Shown here piece after piece: positions 27,656 through 36,372 of a stretch of 64,000 nucleotides of DNA. The DNA is from Synechococcus sp. AG-670-F04 (GTDB lineage Bacteria > Cyanobacteriota > Cyanobacteriia > PCC-6307 > Cyanobiaceae). Within the stretch, counting starts at the first letter, position 1. Each line of letters begins with the position of its first letter. Location: positions 52,375 through 116,374 of the forward strand of contig QCSN01000002.1 of the NCBI GenBank assembly GCA_003211515.1, read 5' to 3'. The notes beneath the pieces were generated by a model. It saw only the letters and a program-made list of their open reading frames with translations. It made no database searches and was not told where the DNA came from. The translations under genes were made by a program, and so were the position numbers.

Positions 27656-27945
27656 TATCTGTTCGGCGGGAGCAGCGCTCTATCTGACAGCTTTCAAGTC
27701 TTAGGCGAGCTTTCATGCATTTGCGGATCGGCGAACAAATAAGTGCGTGAGATTGAGAAAGTATTCCAACTTGAGGGTATCTAAATTTGTAAAAAAGTGA
27801 TATTGCAGTTTTCAAGGATGGCTGCATTCAAGTCTGTGCAAAACCATTTTTAATTGTGGAGGCAATGGTATTTAAGCGTCTCCAGCATGCGCAATGACAG
27901 GCTTCACATTGGTCATGCAGCCTTTCGATTTCTAAGGAGAGTCGG
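27656..27945. other. gene-free gap
   Basis: About 290 bp between the fragment and the 3' end of the Rieske oxygenase gene. No ORF, hairpin with T-tract or repeat stands out. A GC-rich stem GAGGCGG/CCGCCTC lies further left at 27510-27530. Confidence 0.4.
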
Positions 27946-29283
27946 TCAAGGGGCAACGGCGTCCCGTTTCAAGGCGGTTGATCGCACAATTTGATTGCGC
28001 GGCGCCTGCCCATTGCCGGTCGTGAGTCCCTGTTGCCATCGTGCGGTTTGGATCAGTGCTAGCCCGGTGAGTGCGGCAAGGCCAAGGCCAGTCCAGCTCA
28101 GGGAGTCGGAGCCGACCATTGCTGCCGATCCCCAGAGGCCTCCCCACAGCCAGGGTCTGATCTGACGAATGCGTTCGAGTGCCTGAGAACAGCTGCGGCA
28201 GTTCTGGGTGTGGCTCCGGTAGCGATCCATGAGCACTTCTGTTGCTTGTCTGGCCGGCAGAGGTCGTCCCGCGAAGGGTTCGCCTCCGTTCTGGTTAAGC
28301 CAGCGATGCAGGGCGCTCACGTAGCGGTCGGAGCTGGTGGGAAGAAAAAAGGCGCGTTCTGCGGCGGCGCTTCCACCGGAGGCCTCCAGAACCCGTTCCT
28401 GCCAGTGCAGGAAGATCTGGTCGTCTTCCAACACCTTGTGGTTGCCAATGTGCTGCAGCCATCGGGGTCTGAGGCCGATCAGAAGTCGTGGTGCGGCTGA
28501 TTCGAACTGGAAGGGAAACCGGGCGAACAGTCGACATTCGCCTCGGCGGATCGGCACGGCGTAGACAACAGTCAGAATCCTGGCGAAGCCCTTGGCGGTG
28601 AGGTCGTGCCACATCAGCTGCGGGGCACTGAAGGTTGTGGACTGGGAGCCGAGTTTGCCGCGACGCGGGCCCTCCTCCCAAAAGGCTTCGAAGCCTTCAG
28701 CGCTCTCTCGGATGATTGATGCCTCCACCGGTGAGGCGTTTTCCCGTTTGCCCACCGTCTTGTGATGGGTAAAGGGCACGTGGCTCACATCGAGCACGTT
28801 TTCCAGCAGTGTCACCGCATCCATCGGCAGATCGCGGAAGGTGTCTTGGATGGTCCAGCTCTTCGGGTTCTCGTCGAGGACGGGAACCAGCGGCAGCTGC
28901 GCTGGGTCAGCGGCATCGGGGGCTCCCATCCATACGAACAAGAGGCCTTGCCCTAAAGCCGTCGGCAAACTGGCGCACCGGGAACGTCGACTGTTCGGAC
29001 GGGTGTTCTGGTTGGCCTGGGGGATCGAGTGACATTGTCCCTCTCCGTCAAAACTCCAACCGTGGTAAGGGCATTCCAGGAGTCCCTCGGCATTGATGCG
29101 GCCCTCGCTGAGAGGCACCAGTCGGTGCGGGCACACATCGGGGAACACGCGCCAACAACCCCCTGCAACATCCCACCAGATCACCAGATCTCTCTCCAGC
29201 AAGGTGAAGCGGCTTGGCTTCGCTTGGTCCAGGTCCTGCAGGTAGGCCACAGGCCACCACTGCTCGGTCCAGGTGGGATGCAT
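27946..29283 (-). CDS. Rieske-type oxygenase, pheophorbide a oxygenase (PaO)-like
   Basis: 445 residues. The Rieske [2Fe-2S] site is complete: CPHRL and CPYHGW about 20 residues apart near the N-terminus. A non-heme iron domain follows with DVSHVPFTHH supplying His ligands. The C-terminus has CRSCSQ and two hydrophobic helices, the layout of PaO/Tic55/choline-monooxygenase-like chloroplast and cyanobacterial enzymes, which are membrane bound. The CxxC there may be redox sensitive. Substrate could be a tetrapyrrole or another aromatic; not decidable here. Confidence 0.88.
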   Translation of the reverse strand: MHPTWTEQWWPVAYLQDLDQAKPSRFTLLERDLVIWWDVAGGCWRVFPDVCPHRLVPLSEGRINAEGLLECPYHGWSFDGEGQCHSIPQANQNTRPNSRRSRCASLPTALGQGLLFVWMGAPDAADPAQLPLVPVLDENPKSWTIQDTFRDLPMDAVTLLENVLDVSHVPFTHHKTVGKRENASPVEASIIRESAEGFEAFWEEGPRRGKLGSQSTTFSAPQLMWHDLTAKGFARILTVVYAVPIRRGECRLFARFPFQFESAAPRLLIGLRPRWLQHIGNHKVLEDDQIFLHWQERVLEASGGSAAAERAFFLPTSSDRYVSALHRWLNQNGGEPFAGRPLPARQATEVLMDRYRSHTQNCRSCSQALERIRQIRPWLWGGLWGSAAMVGSDSLSWTGLGLAALTGLALIQTARWQQGLTTGNGQAPRNQIVRSTALKRDAVAP

Positions 29284-29669
29284 CAGGTGACCGCAAAGAA
29301 CCCATGATCGCGAGGTTTGTCATTTGCTGCGGACCATCCCGCTGCCCGTTGCGCTCCTTTCGCGTTCAGCTCATGGGCGGGTGGTCACGTTGCTTTGGAA
29401 TTGGATTAATTTCAGGCCTGGTCTTGGTCGTTGTGAGGGGAGATTTGTCGCCATGGATTGCTGACTGAATGGCTCAGATGTTGTGTTCTCAAGGCCGATT
29501 TCAAGCTGATTTTTTTCATGAAAAAGTGATGAGGCTCAATTCGTGCATTTTGGAAGGAATTCGATCTGGTTCCGTCTTTTGGTGATGATCACGCGCGTTG
29601 TGAGCTTTAGTGTTAACAAGCGATCCTGTAAAAGAATTGTTCAATATTTTGGAACGATTCACTCAATTG
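29284..29669. other. intergenic region upstream of the broken pentapeptide gene
   Basis: 386 bp between divergent genes. It must carry the promoters of the Rieske oxygenase (-) and the pentapeptide gene (+). A TTTTTCATGAAAAA palindrome lies near 29513-29526. No ORF of note. Confidence 0.4.
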
Positions 29670-30128
29670 ATGACTCCGGTCATGTTGGGACTGGTTCCCC
29701 TCATGGCGATCGCTGGGACATCTGAACTGCCGATCAGTTGCCCAGGCTGCAACCTTCGTGGCCTTGATTTCAACGCTGCCGTGATGGGTGAGAAGCGATT
29801 CATTGATTCCAATTTCGCCAATGCCGACCGACGTGGAGCCAATCTCAGCTAATTGTTTTTTACAAGTCACTCCAATTTTCGAGGCGCAGATTTACGTGGA
29901 GCCAATCTCAATCACGTCTGGTTCACCGATGCTGATCTTCGGGGGGCTGATCTCCGCGGAACGAACGTTGAGGCCATTCACACGCTTAAGGGCGCGGATC
30001 TGCGGGGAGCCTTAGTGGATGAGAGTTTCTACATCGTTGTTTTGAACGATCAGCCCTACGGCATTTGCCTGGGAAACACCACCCTGCCGAATGGCGACAG
30101 AGCTGTCGCGAGTTGTGAATTTCGCTGA
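29670..30128 (+). pseudogene. exported pentapeptide-repeat protein, interrupted by an in-frame stop
   Basis: ATG 29670 starts a signal peptide (MTPVMLGLVPLMAIAGTS), then SCPGCNLRGLDFNAAVMG and pentapeptide repeats. A TAA at 29850-29852 interrupts ANLS-LFFTSHSNFRGADLRG in the same frame, and repeats continue (TDADLRGADLRGTNVE, LKGADLRGAL) to a C-terminal YGICLGNTTLPNG and stop at 30128. The sequence on both sides belongs to one protein of about 152 residues. A homologue lies at 50302-50760. Either a recent pseudogene, a sequencing error, or readthrough; the first is most likely. Confidence 0.75.
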
Positions 30129-30246
30129 GGTCGAGGCCGGCTTCAGCCTTCCCACATCTTGAAGCGGCTGTCTTTGACATCACGACCTCAAGATCAGCCC
30201 ATTTCGCGCAACACTGCTCGCGGCGAACCGTCTCGGACGCCTCTGC

Positions 30247-31485
30247 TTGTCTGACCCATTCTTCGTGGCCCGCTTCACACCTGAACAGCTCCTGAACGAT
30301 CTTGTTGATGTCCCAGAGTTGTTGATCGTTCAGGACCTGGACGGGGTCTGCATGCAGCTGGTCAAGGATCCGTTGACCCGCCAGATCGATCGGAGCTATG
30401 TGGAGGCTGTTGCACTGTTGGCAGAGTGCTTTGTTGTGCTCACCAATGGCGAACACGAAGGGCGCCGGGGTGTGAACCGCCTGGTGGAGCAGGCGCTCGG
30501 TGATGTCAGTCGCCCTGCACGCGATGGCCTCTATCTTCCAGGCCTGGCTGCAGGTGGTGTTCAGCTACAGGATCGCTATGGCCAGCTCAGCCATCCTGGG
30601 GTCACCTCCAACGAGATGGCGTACCTGGCCAAGGCACCAGAGAGGATGGAGGATTTGTTCCTGCAGCGTTTGCCCGAGTTCCTTCCCGAGTGTGAGGAGC
30701 AACAGCTGCGGGAGGTTGCCCATGCGGCTGTGCTCGATACCCAGGTGTCGCCAACGATCAACCTGAACGGAGTGTTCTCGCTGGTTCCAGATGACGTCGA
30801 TCGTCAGCGGGCTTTGCAGGACATGCTTCAGCAGGTGATGGACCAGCTGCTCAGCGAAGCGGCAGTTGAAGGGCTCGATCAATCCTTTTTTCTGCACGTG
30901 GCTCCGAATCTCGGGCGTGATGCTGATGGCCATGAACGACTCAAACCTGCGGAGCCAGGCGATGTCGGTTCAACCGACATCCAGTTCATGCTCACGGGCT
31001 CTTTGAAGGAAGCAGGGCTGCTGGTTTTGTTGAATCGCCGCATCGCAGCCCGGTGGGGCAAGGCGCCTCTGGGTGACGATTTCCATGTCAGAAATGCTCC
31101 ACGCAACCACGCGGATCTTCTGGATCTGGTGAAGACGACGATTCCCGCAGAGCAGATTCCGATGCTTGTTGGTGTCGGAGACACGGTGACGTCAACCGCC
31201 GCTTCGGATGGCTCAGGCTGGCTGAGGGGCGGCAGTGACCGTGGTTTTCTCAGATTGCTTCAAGAGATAGGGGCTTGGTCGGGTCAGGGAAGTCGGGTGG
31301 TTCTGGTGGATTCCAGCCATGGGGAAGTGGATCGGCCGAACCTTGCGGATGGTCGCTATGCCGGTGTGACCGATCCCGACGATCCCCTCAAGCTCGATGT
31401 GGTGATGCCGGAGGGACCCAGGGCCTATGTCAGCTGGTTCAAGGAGTTGGCCCGACGACGCCCCCTCGCCCAGGGGCCTGTTTGA
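30247..31485 (+). CDS. stpA: glucosylglycerol-3-phosphate phosphatase
   Basis: Last step of glucosylglycerol synthesis, the compatible solute of moderately halotolerant cyanobacteria. The N-terminal LLIVQDLDGVCMQLV holds the HAD-type DxD motif; downstream LTNGEHEGRRGVNRLVEQ, DGLYLPGLAAGGVQLQDR, HVAPNLGRDADG and VGVGDTVTS follow the Synechocystis StpA sequence closely as I recall it. 412 residues, expected length, TTG start. Cytosolic. The glucosylglycerol-phosphate synthase partner is not in the window. Confidence 0.93.
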   Translation: MSDPFFVARFTPEQLLNDLVDVPELLIVQDLDGVCMQLVKDPLTRQIDRSYVEAVALLAECFVVLTNGEHEGRRGVNRLVEQALGDVSRPARDGLYLPGLAAGGVQLQDRYGQLSHPGVTSNEMAYLAKAPERMEDLFLQRLPEFLPECEEQQLREVAHAAVLDTQVSPTINLNGVFSLVPDDVDRQRALQDMLQQVMDQLLSEAAVEGLDQSFFLHVAPNLGRDADGHERLKPAEPGDVGSTDIQFMLTGSLKEAGLLVLLNRRIAARWGKAPLGDDFHVRNAPRNHADLLDLVKTTIPAEQIPMLVGVGDTVTSTAASDGSGWLRGGSDRGFLRLLQEIGAWSGQGSRVVLVDSSHGEVDRPNLADGRYAGVTDPDDPLKLDVVMPEGPRAYVSWFKELARRRPLAQGPV

Positions 31486-31510
31486 TCGGTGACAGGGGGC
31501 GTCCTGGCGT

Positions 31511-32530
31511 TCAGCTGTTGTTGACGCCGGATCGGCTGCTCTGGGAGGACAACGGATCGTTCGCCTCATCCCCCATCGGTTCATCTGCCGGAGCGTCAAG
31601 GAGATCCTCAGGTTGCTGCGCTGTCCATTCCGCTGAAGGGGTGATTTTCAGCAGAAATGGCATCTGGGTGATGGAAGGCTTGCCCCCGCTGACCCAGACA
31701 GCCTGCTCTTCACTCCAATGGCGCTTGCCGGGGATGATTAGCCGGGATTTGGAAGCGTGATCCGGCAGATAGGAGGCCAGGAACCCTTTTTGATCCACAA
31801 ATTGTTTGAGGTCAGGGAAGTAGACCCCATCAGCTGTCTCCACAAGTTCAAGTTTTCCGTCGCGACGCAGGCCGTAAATGATCCGCACATCAGCGAGATT
31901 CATCTCGCCGTAAACCCCCTCATAGGAGCTGGGCGGCGCCTTGATCGTGTTCGTGAAGGCGTGCAGACCGCCGATGAACAGTTCCAGCTCCTCCTCCAGC
32001 TCGGGAGTAAGCGGGCCATAGCCGAATTCCAGGTTTCCGTCTTTGCTGATTCCGACCCAGGCCCGCTGCCGGGCAGCCGTGAGATTGCCAGCGCGCCAGG
32101 TGCCGTTCGCCATCATCAGATCACCGTGCAGCACCATGCCCAAATCTCCATTCCCGAAGCCGCGAGCGAAGGTGGGGCCAGAGGTGAATAGGAGTGCTTT
32201 CGCATCCTGGTTGGCTTCCATCTCTCGATTCCAGCCCCCAAAGAATTCGATGGAGACCCAACGGGGATCAACGATGGCGCTGTGGTAACCGATCGTTGTG
32301 GTGGTGCCGTCGTCCCTGATCAGCTCAAGCGTTTGATCGGGTTGGAACTGAACCAACTCCTCTTTTGATGGTGGCGGTGGTGGCGGCTCCGGCTCCGGTT
32401 CCGGGAGCAGCTCCGTCAGCGCGATGGGTGAGGCTCCATTTCGCTCAGCATCGGCGTGAATCCACCAGGCCGTCGCTCCCCCCAGGCATCCACAGGCCAG
32501 ACACGCGCACACCAGGCGAGAAAAGCGCAA
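31511..32530 (-). CDS. exported protein with proline-rich linker, function unknown
   Basis: 339 residues. Signal/anchor at the N-terminus (LVCACLACGCLGGATAWWI), then an acidic proline linker PEPEPEPPPPPPSKEE (about residues 44-58) and a large beta-rich domain with WVSIEFFGGWNREME, TWRAGNLTAARQRAWVGIS and VRIIYGLRRDGKLELVE. The layout loosely recalls phosphodiester-glycosidase-type (DUF2233) domains; not secure. Low-complexity acidic/serine C-terminus. Tail-to-tail with stpA, 25 bp apart. Confidence 0.65.
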   Translation of the reverse strand: MRFSRLVCACLACGCLGGATAWWIHADAERNGASPIALTELLPEPEPEPPPPPPSKEELVQFQPDQTLELIRDDGTTTTIGYHSAIVDPRWVSIEFFGGWNREMEANQDAKALLFTSGPTFARGFGNGDLGMVLHGDLMMANGTWRAGNLTAARQRAWVGISKDGNLEFGYGPLTPELEEELELFIGGLHAFTNTIKAPPSSYEGVYGEMNLADVRIIYGLRRDGKLELVETADGVYFPDLKQFVDQKGFLASYLPDHASKSRLIIPGKRHWSEEQAVWVSGGKPSITQMPFLLKITPSAEWTAQQPEDLLDAPADEPMGDEANDPLSSQSSRSGVNNS

Positions 32531-33221
32531 GGCGAAGAAGGTGATGCCAAAAAGACCGAATCAGTCTGAAGGATGAAGAGATTGAACGCAATCGTCCGTG
32601 TGGATGGTCTTCTCTTGTAAGAAATGGATGAAGCGAACAAAGCAAAAGAGGGAAGAATCGTGTCTCGCGATCCATGTCCGTAAAGATCACACTGTTCACC
32701 GGCAATTTGTATCGATCACCACCTTTTTGGTGATGGGCTGATGGGTAAGACGAGACTCTCAGGCCGAGGCCTCGAGCATTCACGCATGTTTGCGGTGAAG
32801 ATCAGAATAGTGAATGCTTTTCGGGAAGTCATGGGGAAATTTATGTAAGTATCAAAGACAATGAAAGCAGGAATTGTTTGAGACTTCTTGTGGTTGATCG
32901 CGTTTATAAATGTCTACATTTTGATGCATTTTTTTTCGGGGCTCTGCTTTTGTATTAATGAGCGCAAAGATGCACAAGAAGGCCGCCGCCATGCTGTCTT
33001 CAATGTCTGTATTGGGCAAAACTGAGATGTCAATGGACTTCGGTGTATTTAGGCTGAGCTTCTATCGTTTTCTGCAATCCATTGTTTCTTGCATTTTTGC
33101 TTGGCTTCACTCGTCAACGTATCACCGCTTCAGGCTTGCATGCAGCAATTTGTCTGCATTCTGTGGAGTGGGTTCCTGCGCTGAAAGAAGCTCTGCCCCA
33201 ATGCTGTGAGGATCTGGGAGA
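32531..33221. other. 690-bp region without a secure gene
   Basis: AT-richer than its neighbours. A plus-strand frame from 32958 to 33209 (MSAKMHKKAAAMLSS start) is open but has no ribosome site or recognised motif, so I do not call it. A CGGTGATGGGC-type region at 32725 contains short GGTGAT repeats. Promoter of the exported protein at 32530 must lie here. Confidence 0.4.
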
Positions 33222-33509
33222 CTAGTTGTACAGATGGGGAAGCTTGCTTTTTCTGCAGTACATGATGTAGTTGTCAATTAATTTGATGCGCTGTTGTTCT
33301 GAGATGCATGGGCTGACGTCGGTCAAGCCCAGGAGACTCTGTTCGTTGCTGTATTCAAGCCATATCTTCCGATCATTTTGTTTCTCTGGAACGCAATAGT
33401 TAGAACCCGCAGAGCCTGTAAAGCCAAGCGGACAGCGGGCAGTGACTTCAGGCGCGAAGGAGACGACCGCTGCGATAGAGCTGGCAAAAGCGGTTGAGGG
33501 GTGCTTCAT
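33222..33509 (-). CDS. small exported cysteine-containing protein
   Basis: 95 residues from ATG 33509. Signal peptide MKHPSTAFASSIAAVVSFAP with cleavage near VTA-R. The mature domain has four cysteines (ARCPLGFTG, NYCVPEKQ, SPCISEQQ, MYCRKSK), likely two disulfides. The RCPLGFTGSAGSNYCVP stretch recurs in small secreted proteins of marine picocyanobacteria as I recall. Function unknown; lies alone on its strand. Confidence 0.65.
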   Translation of the reverse strand: MKHPSTAFASSIAAVVSFAPEVTARCPLGFTGSAGSNYCVPEKQNDRKIWLEYSNEQSLLGLTDVSPCISEQQRIKLIDNYIMYCRKSKLPHLYN

Positions 33510-33724
33510 TTCTATTTTCATTCAAAAAGTGATTTTATCGTTGCTCTGTTGTATTATATTCGGATATTCAGCCATCATTGAGTCGTCGGTAATGTCTTGA
33601 TTCGTCTTTTGGAAGCAAACTTCGGATGTGAGTCGAAACGTGTGACTCGATCGAATTGTTCTTGTTTGTTTCTCCGCTTTGAGCGCAAACTTTTGTTGGT
33701 TGTGCTGATGCAGGAGCCTCGCAT

Positions 33725-33900
33725 TTTGGAGCCAGACTCACCCCTCCTGGGCATCGCGGCGAAGCGATGCACCCACTCCTGAATGGCGCGACACTCCCAG
33801 GCGGGTCTGAGCTGTTGACCGGCTATCGGGCCGGAGTGATGATTGAGTTCAAGCTGCGGATTCAGATCTGGCCGTTTAAGTTCCAGACTCTGACCCGCAA
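33725..33900 (+). promoter_or_regulatory. foldable leader upstream of arsS-like gene
   Basis: Nested pairs: CAGAC/GTCTG outermost, CCTGG (33746-33750)/CCAGG, and a 7-bp hairpin GCATCGC (33751-33757)/GCGATGC (33764-33770). A second hairpin CCGGC/GCCGG follows near 33819-33835. GCGGGTCTGAG (33801-33811) can alternatively pair, with one mismatch, to CTCTGACCCGC (33888-33898) just before the start codon. That alternative pairing is riboswitch-like, but no known class was recognised. Confidence 0.4.
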
Positions 33901-33918
33901 CGATCCAAACCCCTCTTC

Positions 33919-34866
33919 ATGCCTTTGATGGCGGTTCAAGGTTTTCCCGCTTTGCAGAGGTCCAACCTCAGCACCCTGCAGGTCAACCTCGGGTATCGCT
34001 GCAACCAGAGCTGCTCCCATTGTCATGTGAATGCCGGCCCCTGGAGGACCGAAAGCATGGATCCGGCCACGCTTGAACTGATCCCTGTTGTGCTGCGCAC
34101 ACAGCAGATCCAGGTCTTGGATCTCACGGGCGGAGCTCCAGAACTTCATTCCGGTTTCCGACAGCTCGTTGATGCTGCATCCAAGCTGGGGGTTGAAGTG
34201 ATGGATCGCTGCAATCTCACCATCCTCACGGAACCGGGGCATGAAGATCTCGCTGAGTTTCTGGCCGAGAGAGGCGTCACCGTGATCGCCTCATTGCCGT
34301 GTTACAGCTCCGCCAACGTTGATCAACAGCGTGGGAATGGAGTTTTTGATCGAAGTTTGGAAGGTCTACGTCAACTGAATGCTCTCGGTTATGGAGCTGG
34401 GAACGACCGTTTGCAGTTGCACCTCGTCTACAACCCTCAGACCGCTGTTTTGCCTCCTCCTCAAGGGCCGCTTGAAGAGGATTACAAGCGGGAGCTCGCC
34501 CAACTGGGGGTGCGCTTCGATCGTTTGCTGACCTTGGCCAACATGCCGATCAAACGTTTCGCGCGCTCTCTTCAGCATCAGGGAAAGCTTGATGCCTACC
34601 AGACGCTGCTTGAACAGGCTCACAACCCTCAAAATCTTCGCGCTGTGATGTGTCGTGAGTTGATCAGTGTTGATTGGCGGGGCAATCTTTTTGATTGTGA
34701 TTTCAATCAACAGCTTGATCTGCCGCTGATGGGCCCTGTTCGGCATCTCAGGGATCTTCTGGACAGCAACACACGCATCGAGGGTGCACCAATCCGCACG
34801 GCTCGGCATTGTTTCGGCTGCACGGCCGGTGCTGGGTCCAGTTGCGGCGGTGCGCTTCAGTCCTGA
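33919..34866 (+). CDS. radical SAM protein, arsenosugar-biosynthesis ArsS-like
   Basis: 315 residues. Radical SAM cluster site CNQSCSHC (CxxxCxxC) near residue 29, SAM-contact strand LDLTGGAPELH, and the C-terminal DUF3641-type domain with CRELISVDWRGNLFDCDFNQQL and CFGCTAGAGSSCGG, which likely binds extra iron-sulfur clusters. This layout matches ArsS, which adds the deoxyadenosyl group to dimethylarsenic, an activity known in cyanobacteria. No arsM or phosphatase gene follows here. Confidence 0.88.
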   Translation: MPLMAVQGFPALQRSNLSTLQVNLGYRCNQSCSHCHVNAGPWRTESMDPATLELIPVVLRTQQIQVLDLTGGAPELHSGFRQLVDAASKLGVEVMDRCNLTILTEPGHEDLAEFLAERGVTVIASLPCYSSANVDQQRGNGVFDRSLEGLRQLNALGYGAGNDRLQLHLVYNPQTAVLPPPQGPLEEDYKRELAQLGVRFDRLLTLANMPIKRFARSLQHQGKLDAYQTLLEQAHNPQNLRAVMCRELISVDWRGNLFDCDFNQQLDLPLMGPVRHLRDLLDSNTRIEGAPIRTARHCFGCTAGAGSSCGGALQS

Positions 34867-35144
34867 TTGTCAGGTGGGGTTGGGGTGAGCCAGGCGAGCT
34901 GAACCGAGGCGGGGGCAAACAGGAACACGTTGTGACCGATGCGCTGTTGATGTCCGTCCAGGGCATGAACACCACCACAAACGAAATCTGCTGTGCGTTG
35001 TGCCAGATCGGGTTCCATGCGGCTGAGGTTGAGAACTACGGTGTGTTGCTCACGCACAGCTAGGACGGCTTCCAGTGCATCCTCGAACTGCTCCGGCGTG
35101 AAGACGAGCACGTCGTGCCAACCGTTGGGAGGTGATGGGCCCAT
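34857..35144 (-). CDS. SepF-core (DUF552) small protein
   Basis: 95 residues consisting of little more than a SepF core: DVLVFTPEQFEDALEAVLAV, TVVLNLSRMEPDLAQRTADF and CGGVHALDGHQQRIGHNVFL. SepF proteins bind FtsZ and membranes through an N-terminal helix; that helix is missing here, so this is a soluble partial paralogue. It overlaps the arsS-like gene by 10 bp at the 3' end and is divergent from the DUF3721 gene, 38 bp apart. Role in division is inference. Confidence 0.75.
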   Translation of the reverse strand: MGPSPPNGWHDVLVFTPEQFEDALEAVLAVREQHTVVLNLSRMEPDLAQRTADFVCGGVHALDGHQQRIGHNVFLFAPASVQLAWLTPTPPDNQD

Positions 35145-35182
35145 ACCGTCATGATGGAATCCCGTTAGCGCTTTTGTGGGAC

Positions 35183-35401
35183 ATGCGTGAACTGTTCGCT
35201 TTGACAGCGCTCTTGTTTGGTGTTGCTGGAGCGGCTGTTGCCGGTGAGCCGTCCTCGAAACCCAAGCAGGCGATGTTCAAAACCCAGGCAGAAGCAGAGG
35301 CTGCGGCGCCAGGGTTTGGATGCAGTGGTGCGCACCAGATGGGCGAGATGTGGATGGTGTGCGACCAACATGGCTTTGCAGATGGCTCAAGCAAGCACTG
35401 A
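35183..35401 (+). CDS. exported DUF3721 protein
   Basis: 72 residues from ATG 35183: signal peptide MRELFALTALLFGVAGAAVA, then a DUF3721 core MFKTQAEAEAAAPGFGCSGA followed by HQMGEMWMVCDQH. Two Cys frame the core. Function unknown; the family is common and multi-copy in marine Synechococcus. Followed after 3 bp by a second, membrane-embedded DUF3721 gene, so the two are cotranscribed. Confidence 0.8.
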   Translation: MRELFALTALLFGVAGAAVAGEPSSKPKQAMFKTQAEAEAAAPGFGCSGAHQMGEMWMVCDQHGFADGSSKH

Positions 35402-35404
35402 GCC

Positions 35405-35800
35405 ATGAGTCAGTCAGAAACGGGAGGGCACTGCGGTTCGAAGCCGAAGCGTCTGGCAATCGGGATTGCACCACTGGGTACCGTCTCGATCGGCATCGTT
35501 CCGATGGGTGTGATCTGCATCGGCATCGTTCCGATGGGTGTGATCTCCATTGGGGTGGTGGCCATGGGAGTGATCACTGGCTCGATCGTTGGAATGGGAC
35601 TGTTCTCCGTCGGGGTGAACACCATGGGAGTGATTACCGCAGGGCCGATGAGCATGGGGCTGATTCAGCTTGAGGGCACTGATCGCCGCTATTTGGCCTA
35701 CCCGACACGCGAAGAAGCCATTAAGCAAGCTGAAGCTTTGGGCTGTAAGGGTGCTCATCAGATGGGCAGCTACTGGATGCCCTGTGAGGAGCATCCCTGA
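35405..35800 (+). CDS. hydrophobic hexad-repeat protein fused to DUF3721
   Basis: 131 residues. Residues about 17-88 are a repeat of G-hydrophobic units (IGIVPMGVI, ISIGVVAMGVI, GIVPMGV), two of which are identical 30-bp DNA repeats (35491-35550 region, differing at one position). These form either membrane helices or a beta-roll. The C-terminal 45 residues are a DUF3721 core (YPTREEAIKQAEALGCKGAH, then QMGSYWMPCEEH). The same core ends the upstream gene product, so the pair looks like paralogues with different front ends. Confidence 0.75.
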   Translation: MSQSETGGHCGSKPKRLAIGIAPLGTVSIGIVPMGVICIGIVPMGVISIGVVAMGVITGSIVGMGLFSVGVNTMGVITAGPMSMGLIQLEGTDRRYLAYPTREEAIKQAEALGCKGAHQMGSYWMPCEEHP

Positions 35801-35858
35801 GCTGCGCTCGGCTGTGGGTCACAAATCAAACAAAACATCTGAAATTAGGGACGTCCTG

Positions 35859-36335
35859 TTATTGGCAGTTGGGACAGATGGCTCTCACATTCAGCGTTGA
35901 TTCGATCAATTTGAAGCCGAATCCCTGAGCAGCCTTCGCTCCAGCGGCAAGAACCGGTTCACTTTCAAATTCCTCTGTCCGGCCACAGCGGATGCAGACC
36001 ACATGGTGATGCTCCCGGTGACCATCCCCACTCAGTTCAAAACGACGGCCGCCTTCACTCAGCTCCAGTTCCTGCAGAAAACCCATGTCGGCGAGCAGGC
36101 GCAGTGTGCGATACACCGTTGCCAGTGACACCTTCATCTCCAGCTGCACCAGTTGTTGGTGCACGTCCTCTGCACTGAGGTGATTGCCGGTCCCCAACCG
36201 TTCAAACAATTCCAGAACTCGCTTGCGTTGTGGGGTCAGGCGACGGCCGTCCTGGTGGAGCCCCTTCTGCAAGGTTCCGTTTTCGTTGACTGGGGGCGCA
36301 GGACTCGACACCAAGAACCGGTCAACTCTTCTCAA
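35859..36335 (-). CDS. Fur-family metalloregulator
   Basis: 158 residues from a TTG start; a GTG 18 bases in is also possible. DNA-binding winged helix: RRLTPQRKRVLELFERLG and VSLATVYRTLRLLADMGFL. Metal/dimer domain with the His-rich GDGHREHHHVVCIRCG and a C-terminal CPNC, giving two CxxC for structural zinc. Could be Fur, Zur or PerR type; the exact sensor metal is not readable. Divergent from the NarL-like gene with 37 bp between starts; TAATGAGAGTCACTA in that gap is a possible operator. Confidence 0.9.
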   Translation of the reverse strand: MRRVDRFLVSSPAPPVNENGTLQKGLHQDGRRLTPQRKRVLELFERLGTGNHLSAEDVHQQLVQLEMKVSLATVYRTLRLLADMGFLQELELSEGGRRFELSGDGHREHHHVVCIRCGRTEEFESEPVLAAGAKAAQGFGFKLIESTLNVRAICPNCQ

Positions 36336-36339
36336 CAGT

Positions 36340-36360
36340 AACCACTAATGAGAGTCACTA
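36340..36360. promoter_or_regulatory. possible Fur-type operator between divergent regulators
   Basis: TAATGAGAGTCACTA contains a TGA-N3-TCA-type dyad, a degenerate half of Fur-box sequences. It sits in the 37-bp gap shared by the Fur-family gene and the NarL-like regulator. Weak: only about half the consensus positions fit. Confidence 0.3.
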
Positions 36361-36372
36361 CCATCCATTGGA

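Noticed and set aside
32958..33209. ORF starting MSAKMHKKAAAMLSS
   Set aside because: Lacks ribosome site and any familiar motif; region is AT-rich with other equal frames.
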